A DNA stretch of 64,000 nucleotides from Streptomyces ficellus (lineage in GTDB: Bacteria > Actinomycetota > Actinomycetes > Streptomycetales > Streptomycetaceae). Positions 44,828 through 52,749 of the stretch are shown piece after piece (the stretch's first letter is position 1; every line of letters starts with the position of its first letter). The notes under the pieces are model-generated. The model was not told the DNA's origin and did not search any database. It saw only the letters and a list, made by a program, of their open reading frames with translations. The translations under genes and the position numbers were made by a program. The DNA lies in the NCBI RefSeq assembly GCF_030406405.1, contig NZ_JAUEPL010000041.1:1-64000 (forward strand). The letters are read 5' to 3'.

Positions 44828-46098
44828 CGACTCCCCCTACCGTCCACGGGCCCCGCCCCCGACAGAGCCTCCGCGGCCGCCTGCTGGTAGCGCAGCACCG
44901 CCTGCTCCGCCACGCGCAGGTCGCACGGCGCGCTCCACAGCATCCGGCGCGCCGCGTCGTACCGCTCGATCAGCAGCGGGTCCTCCGCCATGCCGTGCCG
45001 GGCGACCTTGGCCTTGTACGCGTCGAGCCGGCCGCGCAGTTCGGCCCGCACCGCGAGCGGCGCGGTGACCGCCGTCAACTGCTCGCGCGCCCGCAGGAGT
45101 TCGTCCTCGGCCTCCCGCTCCAGCGACTCCAGCAGCGGCGACAGCCGGTGCCACTGGGCGTGCCGCCGGTACTCCGCGGCCAGCGCCAGCCGCTCCTGGA
45201 GGGCGGTCGGCGGACCGCTCACCACCGGCACCTCGGACGCGGCGATCTTCGCCAGTACCTCGCCCCGGGCCGCGCGCGCCTCGGCGAGCGTCCGGTCGGC
45301 GCGCGACAGGACGTCCCGCAGCCGCAGCAGCCGGGCCTCCGAGTCCTGCCGGACCTGGAGCACCGCCTCGATCTCCCGGCGTACGTCCTCCAGGGCGCGG
45401 GCCGCCCGGTCGTACCGGTCGGTGTCGGGCCGCCCGCCGCCGGGCGCCGAACTGCCCATGGCGGGCCGCCAGAACGCCAGCGGGTCGGTCACCACCTGCG
45501 CCCGCAGCGCCGTCAGCTCGTGCGTGATGGACTCCAGGTCGTCACCGGCCGGGTGCTCCCCGGGCCGTACACCGACCGAGTGCGCCAGCGAGCGGGTGCG
45601 GTTCAGCTCGGCCGCCAGCAGGTCTATCCGCGCGGGCAGCGCGGACCACACCGCGTCCGCCGTCACCACCATGTCGAGGGAGCTCGCGTACAGCTCGTTC
45701 ATCCGGTCCACCAGCTGCCGCAGCGTGAACCGCTCGGCCAGCTGGGACGAGGACGTGCCCGAGACGGTGACGCTCTCGCCGCGCAGCCGCTCGGTCAGCT
45801 CCACCAGTTCCTCGCGGCCCGGCCAGCGCCGCCGCCCGCGCACCTCACGGGCCTCGTTCAGCGCCTGGGTGTACGCGTCGAAGTACGTCCACAGCAGGGT
45901 GATCGTGTGCTCCGTGGCGGCCCAGCGGTCCTTGGTCGTGCCGGTCAGCTCGGCGCCTTCGAGGAGTCTGCGGCCCGCGTGGTCCTGCAGAGCGAGCAGC
46001 GAGTCCTCGACCGCCTTGTGCTCCGCCCCGAGCCGCGCCAGCGCACGGTCCACCTCGTCCCGGTCCATCACCGGCCCAGGGGGTCCCGTGACGCCCAT
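44824..46098 (-). CDS. Coiled-coil hypothetical protein of the PknG operon
   Basis: 424 residues, largely helical and charged, no transmembrane segment and no known domain. Long heptad-like stretches occur at AHKAVEDSLLALQDHAGRRL, RALEDVRREIEAVLQVRQDS and ESLEREAEDELLRAREQL. The ATG has a GGAGAGG ribosome site and it overlaps the kinase start by four bases. Its constant position between GlnH and PknG suggests an adaptor that couples the receptor to the kinase. This is inference only. Confidence 0.75.
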   Translation of the reverse strand: MGVTGPPGPVMDRDEVDRALARLGAEHKAVEDSLLALQDHAGRRLLEGAELTGTTKDRWAATEHTITLLWTYFDAYTQALNEAREVRGRRRWPGREELVELTERLRGESVTVSGTSSSQLAERFTLRQLVDRMNELYASSLDMVVTADAVWSALPARIDLLAAELNRTRSLAHSVGVRPGEHPAGDDLESITHELTALRAQVVTDPLAFWRPAMGSSAPGGGRPDTDRYDRAARALEDVRREIEAVLQVRQDSEARLLRLRDVLSRADRTLAEARAARGEVLAKIAASEVPVVSGPPTALQERLALAAEYRRHAQWHRLSPLLESLEREAEDELLRAREQLTAVTAPLAVRAELRGRLDAYKAKVARHGMAEDPLLIERYDAARRMLWSAPCDLRVAEQAVLRYQQAAAEALSGAGPVDGRGSR

Positions 46099-46150
46099 CG
46101 ATCACCTCTCCACTCGTACGCGCAAGGTCACAAGCTCAGCCGGTCCACGC

Positions 46151-47212
46151 TCAGCCGGTCCGGTACTTCGGAGCCGGCGGCCCGGTTATCCCGGGCAGTA
46201 CGGGGCGCAGCCAGGTGTCGTACGCCCTCATCCAGGCGCCCGCGCGGTACTCGACGAGCACCTGGTTGACCCGCCGCACCAGGTCGTCGTTGCCGAGCTT
46301 GGCGGCGACGCCGTAGAACTCGGTGGTGAACGGCTTGCCCTTCAGCTCGACCGCCGGGTCCTGGGCCGCCTGGCCGGCCGCCAGGGCATTGTCCGTCACC
46401 ACCGCGTCCACCTCGCCCATCTGGAGCCGCACCAGGCAGTCCAGCTGATTGGGCACGGTGTGGATGTCCTCGTCGCCGTCCTCGCCGTCGTGCTCGTCCT
46501 TGAACGTGGCGCCGAAGGAGTTCTTCTCCAGCGCCTCGTACGCCGTCGAGCCCTCCGCCGAGCAGACCCGCTTGCCCTTGAGGGAGGCGTCGTACCCCTT
46601 GACGGGGGAGTCCTCCGGTGCCAGCACCTGCTGCCCGGCCTGGAAGTAAGCGGTGGAGAAAGCGACTTGTGCGGCCCGCGCGCAGTTGATGGTCATCGTC
46701 CGGACCACCAGGTCGACGGTCCCGTTCTCCAGCGCGGCGATCCGCTGGTTGGTGGGGACGGCGCGGAAGATGATCGCGTCCCGGCTGCCCAGGATGTCCT
46801 CGGCGATGGCCCGGGCGAGGTCGATGTCGAAACCTTCCAGCCTGCCGGTCGCGGGGTCGCGGTATCCCCACCGGTAGCTGTTCTGGTCGACACCGACGAC
46901 GAGCTTGCCGCGCGCCTTGATGGCGTCGATCGACGGCCCGTCGCCGCTGGAGGGCGGCAGGGACGCCTCCGGGTCCTGGCACGTGCCGGCCGTGGCGCCC
47001 AGGGCGCTGCCCGCGCCGGACATCGCGGAGGAGCCCAGGTCCGCCCGGGACAGCGGCACCAGGGTCAGCGCGGCGGTCAGCCCGCAGGCGGCGGCCATCG
47101 CCGCCACCCCGCCCCACCCGCGCAGCCGCCCGGCACCCCGCATAGCCCCGCGGCGGGCCCGGCCGGCTTGGCCGGGAGCAGGGCCCGCGTGCGTGTCGTC
47201 GTCGCCCTTCAT
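46151..47212 (-). CDS. glnH: Amino-acid (glutamate/glutamine) binding protein, GlnH-like
   Basis: 353 residues. A cytoplasmic Arg-rich start and one hydrophobic segment (WGGVAAMAAACGLTAALTLVPL, about 37-60) precede a periplasmic-type solute-binding domain of the polar amino-acid family. Typical stretches are IKARGKLVVGVDQNSYRWGYRD, LEGFDIDLARAIAEDILG, AALENGTVDLVV and AVVTDNALAAGQ. There is no lipobox, so it is probably an anchored sensor rather than a free transporter subunit; no permease or ATPase is present. It lies 17 bases after the GlnX-like gene, in the receptor position for PknG signalling. Confidence 0.85.
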   Translation of the reverse strand: MKGDDDTHAGPAPGQAGRARRGAMRGAGRLRGWGGVAAMAAACGLTAALTLVPLSRADLGSSAMSGAGSALGATAGTCQDPEASLPPSSGDGPSIDAIKARGKLVVGVDQNSYRWGYRDPATGRLEGFDIDLARAIAEDILGSRDAIIFRAVPTNQRIAALENGTVDLVVRTMTINCARAAQVAFSTAYFQAGQQVLAPEDSPVKGYDASLKGKRVCSAEGSTAYEALEKNSFGATFKDEHDGEDGDEDIHTVPNQLDCLVRLQMGEVDAVVTDNALAAGQAAQDPAVELKGKPFTTEFYGVAAKLGNDDLVRRVNQVLVEYRAGAWMRAYDTWLRPVLPGITGPPAPKYRTG

Positions 47213-47229
47213 CGTGCCTCCCCTCGCCC

Positions 47230-48636
47230 TCACCGGTACTCCGACAGTCTGCGGTTGATGCCCATGATGGCCCCGGCCGCCCCCACCACGGCCAGGGCGC
47301 CCGCTCCCACGGGCAGCCCGGTCAGTGCGCCGCGCCCGTCCTCGGCGGCCCGGGTGAACTCGCCCTGCTCATGCGCCAGGGCCTTCTTCAGCGCCGCGTC
47401 CACCTGGTCGAAGGACTCACCGGTGGAGTCCTCGACGCCGATGACCTTGGCCAGTGCGCCTTCGTAGTCGCCCGCGTCGTCCGTGTCGCGGGCGTCCTCG
47501 TGCCGCTTCTTCCACTCCTCGACGCGCTGTACGGCGTCCGCGACCGGCCCGCCGCCCGCGCTGTCGTCGGCGAGCCTGCCCGCCTCCGCCAGTGCCGCGC
47601 TCAGCTTGCCCATGCCCGTGCCGTACTCGGTCTCGTACTTGTCCCTCTTGCCGTCCGCGGTCAGCACCGCACCCCGGGCGACCACCGTCAGGTTCTCGTT
47701 CGCGCGGGCCTTCAGGGAGTTGATCCGGGCCTCATTCAGCACCTTGAGCGAATCCTGACCGTGCGCGCGGGCCTCGTTCAGCCCGGCGCGGGCCAGCGTG
47801 TGGCCGGCCGCCAGCCACAGCAGCATCACCGTGGACGCGACGGTGGCTGCCAGCAGGCCCCGGTTGAACACCCGGTTCGTCCGCAGGTACGTGCGGCGCT
47901 GCGCCCGGAGCAGGGCGGCGACGACCACGACGCCCAGCGCGAGTGACAGGAACGGCCACCCACGGGCGCTCCGGTCGTCCTGGTCGAGCCGTGCCGTCTC
48001 CGCCTCGTACAGCCGCTCGGCGGCGGGCAGCAGATGGGTGCTCATCTGCTGGTTGGCGTACCGCAGATACGCGCCGCCCAGCGGCAGGCCCTGCCGGTTG
48101 GCGGCGCGGGCCCGCTCCACCAGGCCCGTGTAGCGGGGCAGATGCTCATTGAGGGTCGCGATGTCACGGGCCGACCGCGACGAACCGTCCGTGTTCGCCG
48201 CCGCCTTGATCAGCAGGCGGGACGCGGTGGTGATGTCCCGCTCGTAGCGCTCCCGCACATCGGCGGGCTCCTGAGCGCCGGCCAGGAAGCCGCCGGCCGC
48301 CGCCGTGTCGGCGTCCGCCAGCGAGCGGTAGATGTCGGCCGCGTCGGCGCTCAGCGGCTGGCTGCGGCTCACCACGTCGTCGGCGGCGGCCGCCCGGTCG
48401 GACACCTCGTACGCCGTGACCGCGCCGAACACCACGACCAGCGCGGCCAGGACGGCGCCCAGGATCAGCAGCCGTCCCGGCTCGGTCGTCGCCTCGGCCC
48501 GCAGCCGCGACCAGCCCCCGGCCCATGCCCCCCGCGCCGCGGGCGGCGTCGCCGGCGGCGGTCCCGGCACACCCGGTGCGACCGGCGCACTCCGCGCGGC
48601 CGGCACAGCGGCCGGCGCATCCGGTGCGTACGTCAC
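47230..48636 (-). CDS. glnX: GlnX-like membrane signal transducer
   Basis: 468 residues from a GTG with a GGGGGAGG ribosome site. After a Pro-rich start there are four hydrophobic segments: LLILGAVLAALVVVFGAVTA, PFLSLALGVVVVAALL, LLAATVASTVMLLWLAAG and a C-terminal LPVGAGALAVVGAAGAIMG. Two extracytoplasmic helical loops lie between them, like tandem four-helix sensor bundles. This topology and the position before GlnH and PknG match mycobacterial GlnX, which relays amino-acid binding to PknG. First gene of the seven-gene operon. Confidence 0.8.
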   Translation of the reverse strand: MTYAPDAPAAVPAARSAPVAPGVPGPPPATPPAARGAWAGGWSRLRAEATTEPGRLLILGAVLAALVVVFGAVTAYEVSDRAAAADDVVSRSQPLSADAADIYRSLADADTAAAGGFLAGAQEPADVRERYERDITTASRLLIKAAANTDGSSRSARDIATLNEHLPRYTGLVERARAANRQGLPLGGAYLRYANQQMSTHLLPAAERLYEAETARLDQDDRSARGWPFLSLALGVVVVAALLRAQRRTYLRTNRVFNRGLLAATVASTVMLLWLAAGHTLARAGLNEARAHGQDSLKVLNEARINSLKARANENLTVVARGAVLTADGKRDKYETEYGTGMGKLSAALAEAGRLADDSAGGGPVADAVQRVEEWKKRHEDARDTDDAGDYEGALAKVIGVEDSTGESFDQVDAALKKALAHEQGEFTRAAEDGRGALTGLPVGAGALAVVGAAGAIMGINRRLSEYR

Positions 48637-48805
48637 GTGACCTCCCCCTCGGTCGCTCACCGCAGTATGGCCACAGCGGCCGGTACGCACACCAGACTTG
48701 ACGCGATCTTGTTCTTATCGTGCCCGGCGCCCCACTCGCACCGCCATTCGAACTCCCCACCCTGTATACGCCGCCCGGCCCTGATCGGTTCCCCGCCCGG
48801 CGGGC

Positions 48806-49780
48806 CTAGGCGTAGTGCGCCCGCAGCCGCGCCCGGACCTCGGCCGGCGCCCCCACATGGTCCAGACCCAGCAGCGCGGCGCCCAGCACCGGCGGCTCGC
48901 TCACCACGCGGACGGCGGCCTTCGGCGCCCGCAGCGCCAGCAGTTCGCGGATGCGGCCGTCCAGCTGCGGGTGCCGGGCCGCCAGCACACTGCCGCCCAG
49001 CAGCACCGGAGCCTCCTCCTCCAGCAGGCCCAGCCGGCCCAGGGCGACCGCCGACAGGGCGACGATCTCCTCCGCCTGCCGGTCCACCACCGACCGCGCC
49101 ACCGCGTCCCCGGCCGCGCTCGTCGCGAACAGCACCGGCGTCAGCTCGTGCCGCCGCTCCCAGGGGATCCGCCCCAGGTGCAGCGCCTCGATCAGCGCGT
49201 ACACCGTCTCCAGGCCGAAGTGCGCGGGCAGCGTCCGCGCCAGCCGGGTCGGCTCACCGCGCCCGTCCTCCGCCCGGGCCGCGAACCACATCGCCTCCTC
49301 CGCGAGCCACGACCCCCCGCCCCAGTCACCGGAAATCCGCCCGATCGAGGGAAAGCGGGCCGTCCGCCCGTCCGGCAGCATGCCCACGCAGTTGATGCCC
49401 GCACCGCACACCACCGCGACCCCCCGGGGCTCCTCCGCACCCGCCCGCAGGATGGCGAACGTGTCGTTGCGGACCTCCACCGTGCCGCCCCACGCACGCG
49501 CGCGCAGACCGGCCGCCAACTCCGCCTCCTCGGCAGGGAAGTCGGCGTTGGCGAGGCACGCCGACACATGCCGTACGCCGTCGATGGACAGGTCCGTGGC
49601 CGCCAGCGCCTCCGCGACCGTCGAGGCCAGCACGTCGAGCGCCGCCCGCGCGCCCACCCTGTGCGGCTGGAAGCCCGGTCCGCGCGACGCGGCGAGCACC
49701 GAGCCGTCCTCGCCGACGAACGCCACGTCCGACTTGCTGTTGCCCGCGTCGATGGCGAGCACCAAAGCCCTCACGCCCAC
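48806..49780 (-). CDS. BadF/BadG-type sugar kinase (N-acetylglucosamine kinase-like)
   Basis: 324 residues of the ASKHA ATPase fold: phosphate-1 loop LAIDAGNSKSDVAFV, GAGINCVG, adenosine-like GGSVLAARHPQ, and a Trp-rich GDWGGGSWLAEEAMW loop that fits the GlcNAc-kinase branch. It probably phosphorylates N-acetylglucosamine or a related amino sugar in the cytosol. The start overlaps the end of the GH4 gene by ten bases, so both are in one operon with the transporter remnant. An internal GTG six bases later is an alternative start. Confidence 0.85.
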   Translation of the reverse strand: MGVRALVLAIDAGNSKSDVAFVGEDGSVLAASRGPGFQPHRVGARAALDVLASTVAEALAATDLSIDGVRHVSACLANADFPAEEAELAAGLRARAWGGTVEVRNDTFAILRAGAEEPRGVAVVCGAGINCVGMLPDGRTARFPSIGRISGDWGGGSWLAEEAMWFAARAEDGRGEPTRLARTLPAHFGLETVYALIEALHLGRIPWERRHELTPVLFATSAAGDAVARSVVDRQAEEIVALSAVALGRLGLLEEEAPVLLGGSVLAARHPQLDGRIRELLALRAPKAAVRVVSEPPVLGAALLGLDHVGAPAEVRARLRAHYA

Positions 49781-51039
49781 GCCAGGTGCTCCCGGTTGTG
49801 CGCGATCAGCCGGTCGGTCAGCCCGTCGGCCGTCGCGTACTGCCCCACCAGCGGATGCGCCAGCAGCGCCTTGAACACCCGGTCGCGCCCGCCGCGCAGC
49901 GCGGCCTCCAGCGCCAGGTCCTCGTACGCCGAGACATGGCTGATCAGCCCCGCGTGCAGCGGGTCCAACTCGGGGATCGCCAGGGGCGAGGCACCGGAGG
50001 AGTCCACCGCCGCCTGCGCCTCGATCACCGCGTCGTCCGGCAGGAAGGGCAGCGTCCCGTCGTTGTACGTGTTGACGACCTGTGGGCGCGGCCCGGACCC
50101 GGAACCCAGCAGCGAGGCCGCCAGGTCCACCGCCGCCTCCGAATAGAAGGCCCCGCCCCGTCCGGCGAGCAGTTCCGGCTTCTCGTCCAGTGCCGGGTCG
50201 GCGTACATCTCCAGCAGCCGCCGTTCCATCTCCGCCACCTCCGCGGCCCGTGGCGGCCTGGTCGCCGACTCCCGCACGACCTCGTCGTGCGCGTAGAAGT
50301 ACCGCAGGTAGTAGGACGGCACCACACCGAGCCGGTCGAGCACCGCGCGCGGCAGCCGCAGGTCGTCGGCGATGGCGTCACCGTGTTCGGCGAGCAGCCT
50401 GGGCAGGACGTCCTCGCCGTCCGGCCCGCCGAGCCGCACCCCGCGCTCCCACGTCAGGTGGTTGAGGCCCACATGGTCCAGGTGCACCGCGCCCGGGTCG
50501 GCGCCCAGCAGTTTGGCGAACTTCCGCTGGAAACCGATGGCCACATTGCACAGCCCGACCGCCCGGTGGCCGGCCTGGAGCAACGCCCGGGTCACGATCC
50601 CGACCGGATTGGTGAAGTCGATGATCCAGGCGCGCGGACTGGACCGCCGTACGCGCTCGGCGATGTCCAGCACCACCGGGACCGTCCGCAGCGCCTTGGC
50701 GAGCCCGCCCGCGCCGGTCGTCTCCTGGCCGACGCAGCCGCACTCCAGCGGCCAGGTCTCGTCCCGCTGCCGGGCCGCCTGCCCGCCCACCCGCAGTTGC
50801 AGCAGCACGGCGTCGGCGCCGTCGACGCCCGCGTCCAGGTCGGAGGTGGTGGTCACCAGGCCAGGGTGCCCCTGCTTGGCGAAGATCCGCCGGGCCAGCC
50901 CGCCGACCAGCTCCAGGCGCTCGGTGTCCGGGTCGACCAGCGCGAGCTCGGTGACCGGCAGGGTGTCGCGCAGCCGCGCGAACCCGTCGATCAGTTCGGG
51001 CGTGTACGTCGAACCGCCCCCCACCACAGTCAGCTTCAT
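49771..51039 (-). CDS. GH4 family 6-phospho-glycosidase
   Basis: 422 residues of the NAD- and Mn-dependent GH4 family. It shows the Rossmann start MKLTVVGGGSTYTPELIDGF, then VDPDTERL, QLRVGGQAARQRDE, the metal-site cysteine region ECGCVGQETTGAGG, WIIDFTNPVG and LCNVAIGFQ. The likely substrate is a 6-phospho-beta-glucoside or amino-sugar disaccharide. An unusually long open frame extends upstream, but ATG 51039 gives the exact family N-terminus. It follows the transporter remnant by two bases. Confidence 0.92.
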   Translation of the reverse strand: MKLTVVGGGSTYTPELIDGFARLRDTLPVTELALVDPDTERLELVGGLARRIFAKQGHPGLVTTTSDLDAGVDGADAVLLQLRVGGQAARQRDETWPLECGCVGQETTGAGGLAKALRTVPVVLDIAERVRRSSPRAWIIDFTNPVGIVTRALLQAGHRAVGLCNVAIGFQRKFAKLLGADPGAVHLDHVGLNHLTWERGVRLGGPDGEDVLPRLLAEHGDAIADDLRLPRAVLDRLGVVPSYYLRYFYAHDEVVRESATRPPRAAEVAEMERRLLEMYADPALDEKPELLAGRGGAFYSEAAVDLAASLLGSGSGPRPQVVNTYNDGTLPFLPDDAVIEAQAAVDSSGASPLAIPELDPLHAGLISHVSAYEDLALEAALRGGRDRVFKALLAHPLVGQYATADGLTDRLIAHNREHLAWA

Positions 51040-51041
51040 GC

Positions 51042-51335
51042 TCAGCCCTTCACTCCGGTCAGCGTGACGCCCTCGATGACAGCCTTCCGGGCGAGGAAGG
51101 AGACGAGGATCACGGGGGCCACGACCAGCGCGGTCGCGGCCATGGTCAGGTTCCAGTCGGTGTGGTGCGCGCCCTTGACGGACTCCAGGCCATAGCTCAG
51201 GGTCCACGCGGCAGGGTGGGCCTCCTCGAACCGTTCGATGGTGGCGTTGACCCGACCCGGCCGAGCCCTGCAGGCGGAGGTGAGCAGCGCTGGGGCGGCG
51301 GCAGCGGCGAGCGCGCCGGCGGCTGTGCGGTTCAC
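51042..51335 (-). pseudogene. Chimeric remnant: solute-binding lipoprotein start joined to ABC permease end
   Basis: The 97-residue frame begins like a sugar-binding lipoprotein (NRTAAGALAAAAAPALLTSAC, lipobox LTSAC, then ATIERFEEAHP as in the N-lobe of these proteins). It then passes, near residue 40, into the C-terminus of a MalG-type permease (TDWNLTMAATALVVAPVILVSFLA...GVTLTGVKG). The missing middle would contain most of the binding protein, a whole MalF permease and most of MalG, roughly 3 kb. It looks like an in-frame internal deletion of a three-gene transporter operon between a ROK repressor and a GH4 gene. Confidence 0.75.
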
Positions 51336-51355
51336 GGCGGTCTCCCGAGGTGTGG

Positions 51356-52570
51356 TCAGCGAGAGGTGTCGAAGACGTCGTCCCGGGTGGCGGTGAGCGC
51401 GCTCTCCAGGGCGCCGCGCAGCACGGGGTGCTGCCGTACGCCGCCGATGACGAGCCGTGGCCGGGACGCGGCCAGCTCGCCCAGCTCGGCCTGGACGCGC
51501 TCACGCAGCGCCTCGCCCCCGGCGGCGATCACCTCGCCGGACAGCACCACCAGTTCGGGGTCGAGGACCGCGACCAGCGAGGCCAGACCGGTGGCGAGGC
51601 CGGTCGCGAAGGCGTCCAGGAGCCTTGCGTACGGCGGCGAGCCGGCCCGCGCCGCCGCCCGCCCGAGCAGCGCGACGGCGACCTCCACGTGGTCCCCGCG
51701 CGGCATGTCCTCGATGCCGTACGCCCGGGCCAGCCGGGGCAGCACCTGGGCCCCGGCCAGCTCCTGGAACCCGCCGCTGTTCGCCTTGGTCACCTGCCGC
51801 ACCAGCGGCGCGCCGGGCACGGGGAGGAAGCCGACCTCGCCCGCGCCCCCGGTGAACCCGCGGTGCAGCCGCCCGCCGAGCACGAGCGCGGCACCGAGGC
51901 CCTCCTCGTTCCACAGCAGGACGAAGTCCTCGTGGCCCCGGGCCGCCCCGAGCCGCTGCTCGGCCACCGCCACCAGGTTGACGTCGTTCTCGTACTCGAC
52001 CGGCATCGGCAGTGCGGCCGCCAGCTCGTCCAGCAGCGTGGGGGAGTGCCAGCCCGGCAGGTGGGAGGCGTACCGCAGCCGCCCGGTCGACGGGTCGAAC
52101 GCGCCGGGCGTCCCGATCACCAGCCGGTGCACCTCGTCCCCGGTGACCCCGGCGGCCTTCACGGCCCCGTCCAGGGCCTCGGTCACCTGCCGTACGACGC
52201 CCCCGGCCGGCCTTCTCGGGGTGGCGAGCTCGAACTCGCCGACCACCGCCCCGGTCAGGTCAGCGACGGCCGCGCGGACGCGCCGGGGGTTGACGTCCAG
52301 CCCGGCGGCGTACGCGGCGCGCGCGTTGACCGCGTACAGCTGGGCGTTCGGCCCCGGCCGCCCCTCGGTCGTCCCGGTGGCCACCACCAGCCCGGCCGCC
52401 TCCAGCCGCGCGAGCAGCTGCGACGCGGTGGGCTTGGACAGCCCGGTGAGCTTCCCGATCCGGGTCCGGGACAGGGGCCCGTGCTCCAGCAGCAGATCGA
52501 GCGCGGCCCGGTCGTTCATCGCCCGCAGCACACGTGGTGTGCCGGGCGTGGTTCCGGGGGTTGCGGTCAC
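51356..52570 (-). CDS. ROK-family transcriptional repressor
   Basis: 404 residues. An N-terminal winged helix (LLLEHGPLSRTRIGKLTGLSKPTASQLLARLEAAGLV) precedes a ROK sugar-kinase-like domain (AAGLDVNPRRVRAAVADLTG, IGTPGAFDP, EYENDVNLVAVAEQRLG, GGAGEVGFLPV). The CxCGxxGC zinc motif of many ROK proteins is absent; here the region reads VPGAPLVRQ. It likely senses a sugar or phosphosugar and represses the kinase/GH4 operon, which follows on the same strand. A perfect palindrome 44-56 bases upstream is a candidate autoregulatory operator. Confidence 0.9.
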   Translation of the reverse strand: MTATPGTTPGTPRVLRAMNDRAALDLLLEHGPLSRTRIGKLTGLSKPTASQLLARLEAAGLVVATGTTEGRPGPNAQLYAVNARAAYAAGLDVNPRRVRAAVADLTGAVVGEFELATPRRPAGGVVRQVTEALDGAVKAAGVTGDEVHRLVIGTPGAFDPSTGRLRYASHLPGWHSPTLLDELAAALPMPVEYENDVNLVAVAEQRLGAARGHEDFVLLWNEEGLGAALVLGGRLHRGFTGGAGEVGFLPVPGAPLVRQVTKANSGGFQELAGAQVLPRLARAYGIEDMPRGDHVEVAVALLGRAAARAGSPPYARLLDAFATGLATGLASLVAVLDPELVVLSGEVIAAGGEALRERVQAELGELAASRPRLVIGGVRQHPVLRGALESALTATRDDVFDTSR

Positions 52571-52611
52571 GGCGGGTGCACCTGCCCTCCGACTTCCACT
52601 GACTTCTACTG

Positions 52612-52627
52612 TTAGGAAACTTTCCTG
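52612..52627. promoter_or_regulatory. Candidate ROK operator
   Basis: A perfect 13-bp palindrome aggaaa-c-tttcct, in the context ttaggaaactttcctg, just upstream of the ROK gene. The family typically binds TTAGGAAA-like inverted repeats, so self-repression is likely. Confidence 0.65.
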
Positions 52628-52699
52628 TTCGCGTGGGCAGAAAATATGGGCCAGGTCAGGGACGCGTCAAGAGCGCGGAGGCAGGTTCCCGGAGCGACG

Positions 52700-52734
52700 A
52701 AGGGCGCCCCCGCCGTCACGGCGGGGGCGCCCTT
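52700..52734. terminator. Terminator after the MscS-type channel gene
   Basis: Perfect 15-bp stem (aagggcgcccccgcc and complement) with a 5-base loop, downstream of the minus-strand channel gene. Confidence 0.8.
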
Positions 52735-52749
52735 GGTGTCGTACCGGCG

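Noticed and set aside
48034..49395. Large plus-strand frame opposite the GlnX-like and kinase genes
   Set aside because: Arg/Pro-rich, no motif, antisense to two well-supported genes.
51040..51504. N-terminal extension of the GH4 enzyme
   Set aside because: The Rossmann start MKLTVVGGGS at 51039 is the family N-terminus; upstream frame overlaps the transporter remnant.
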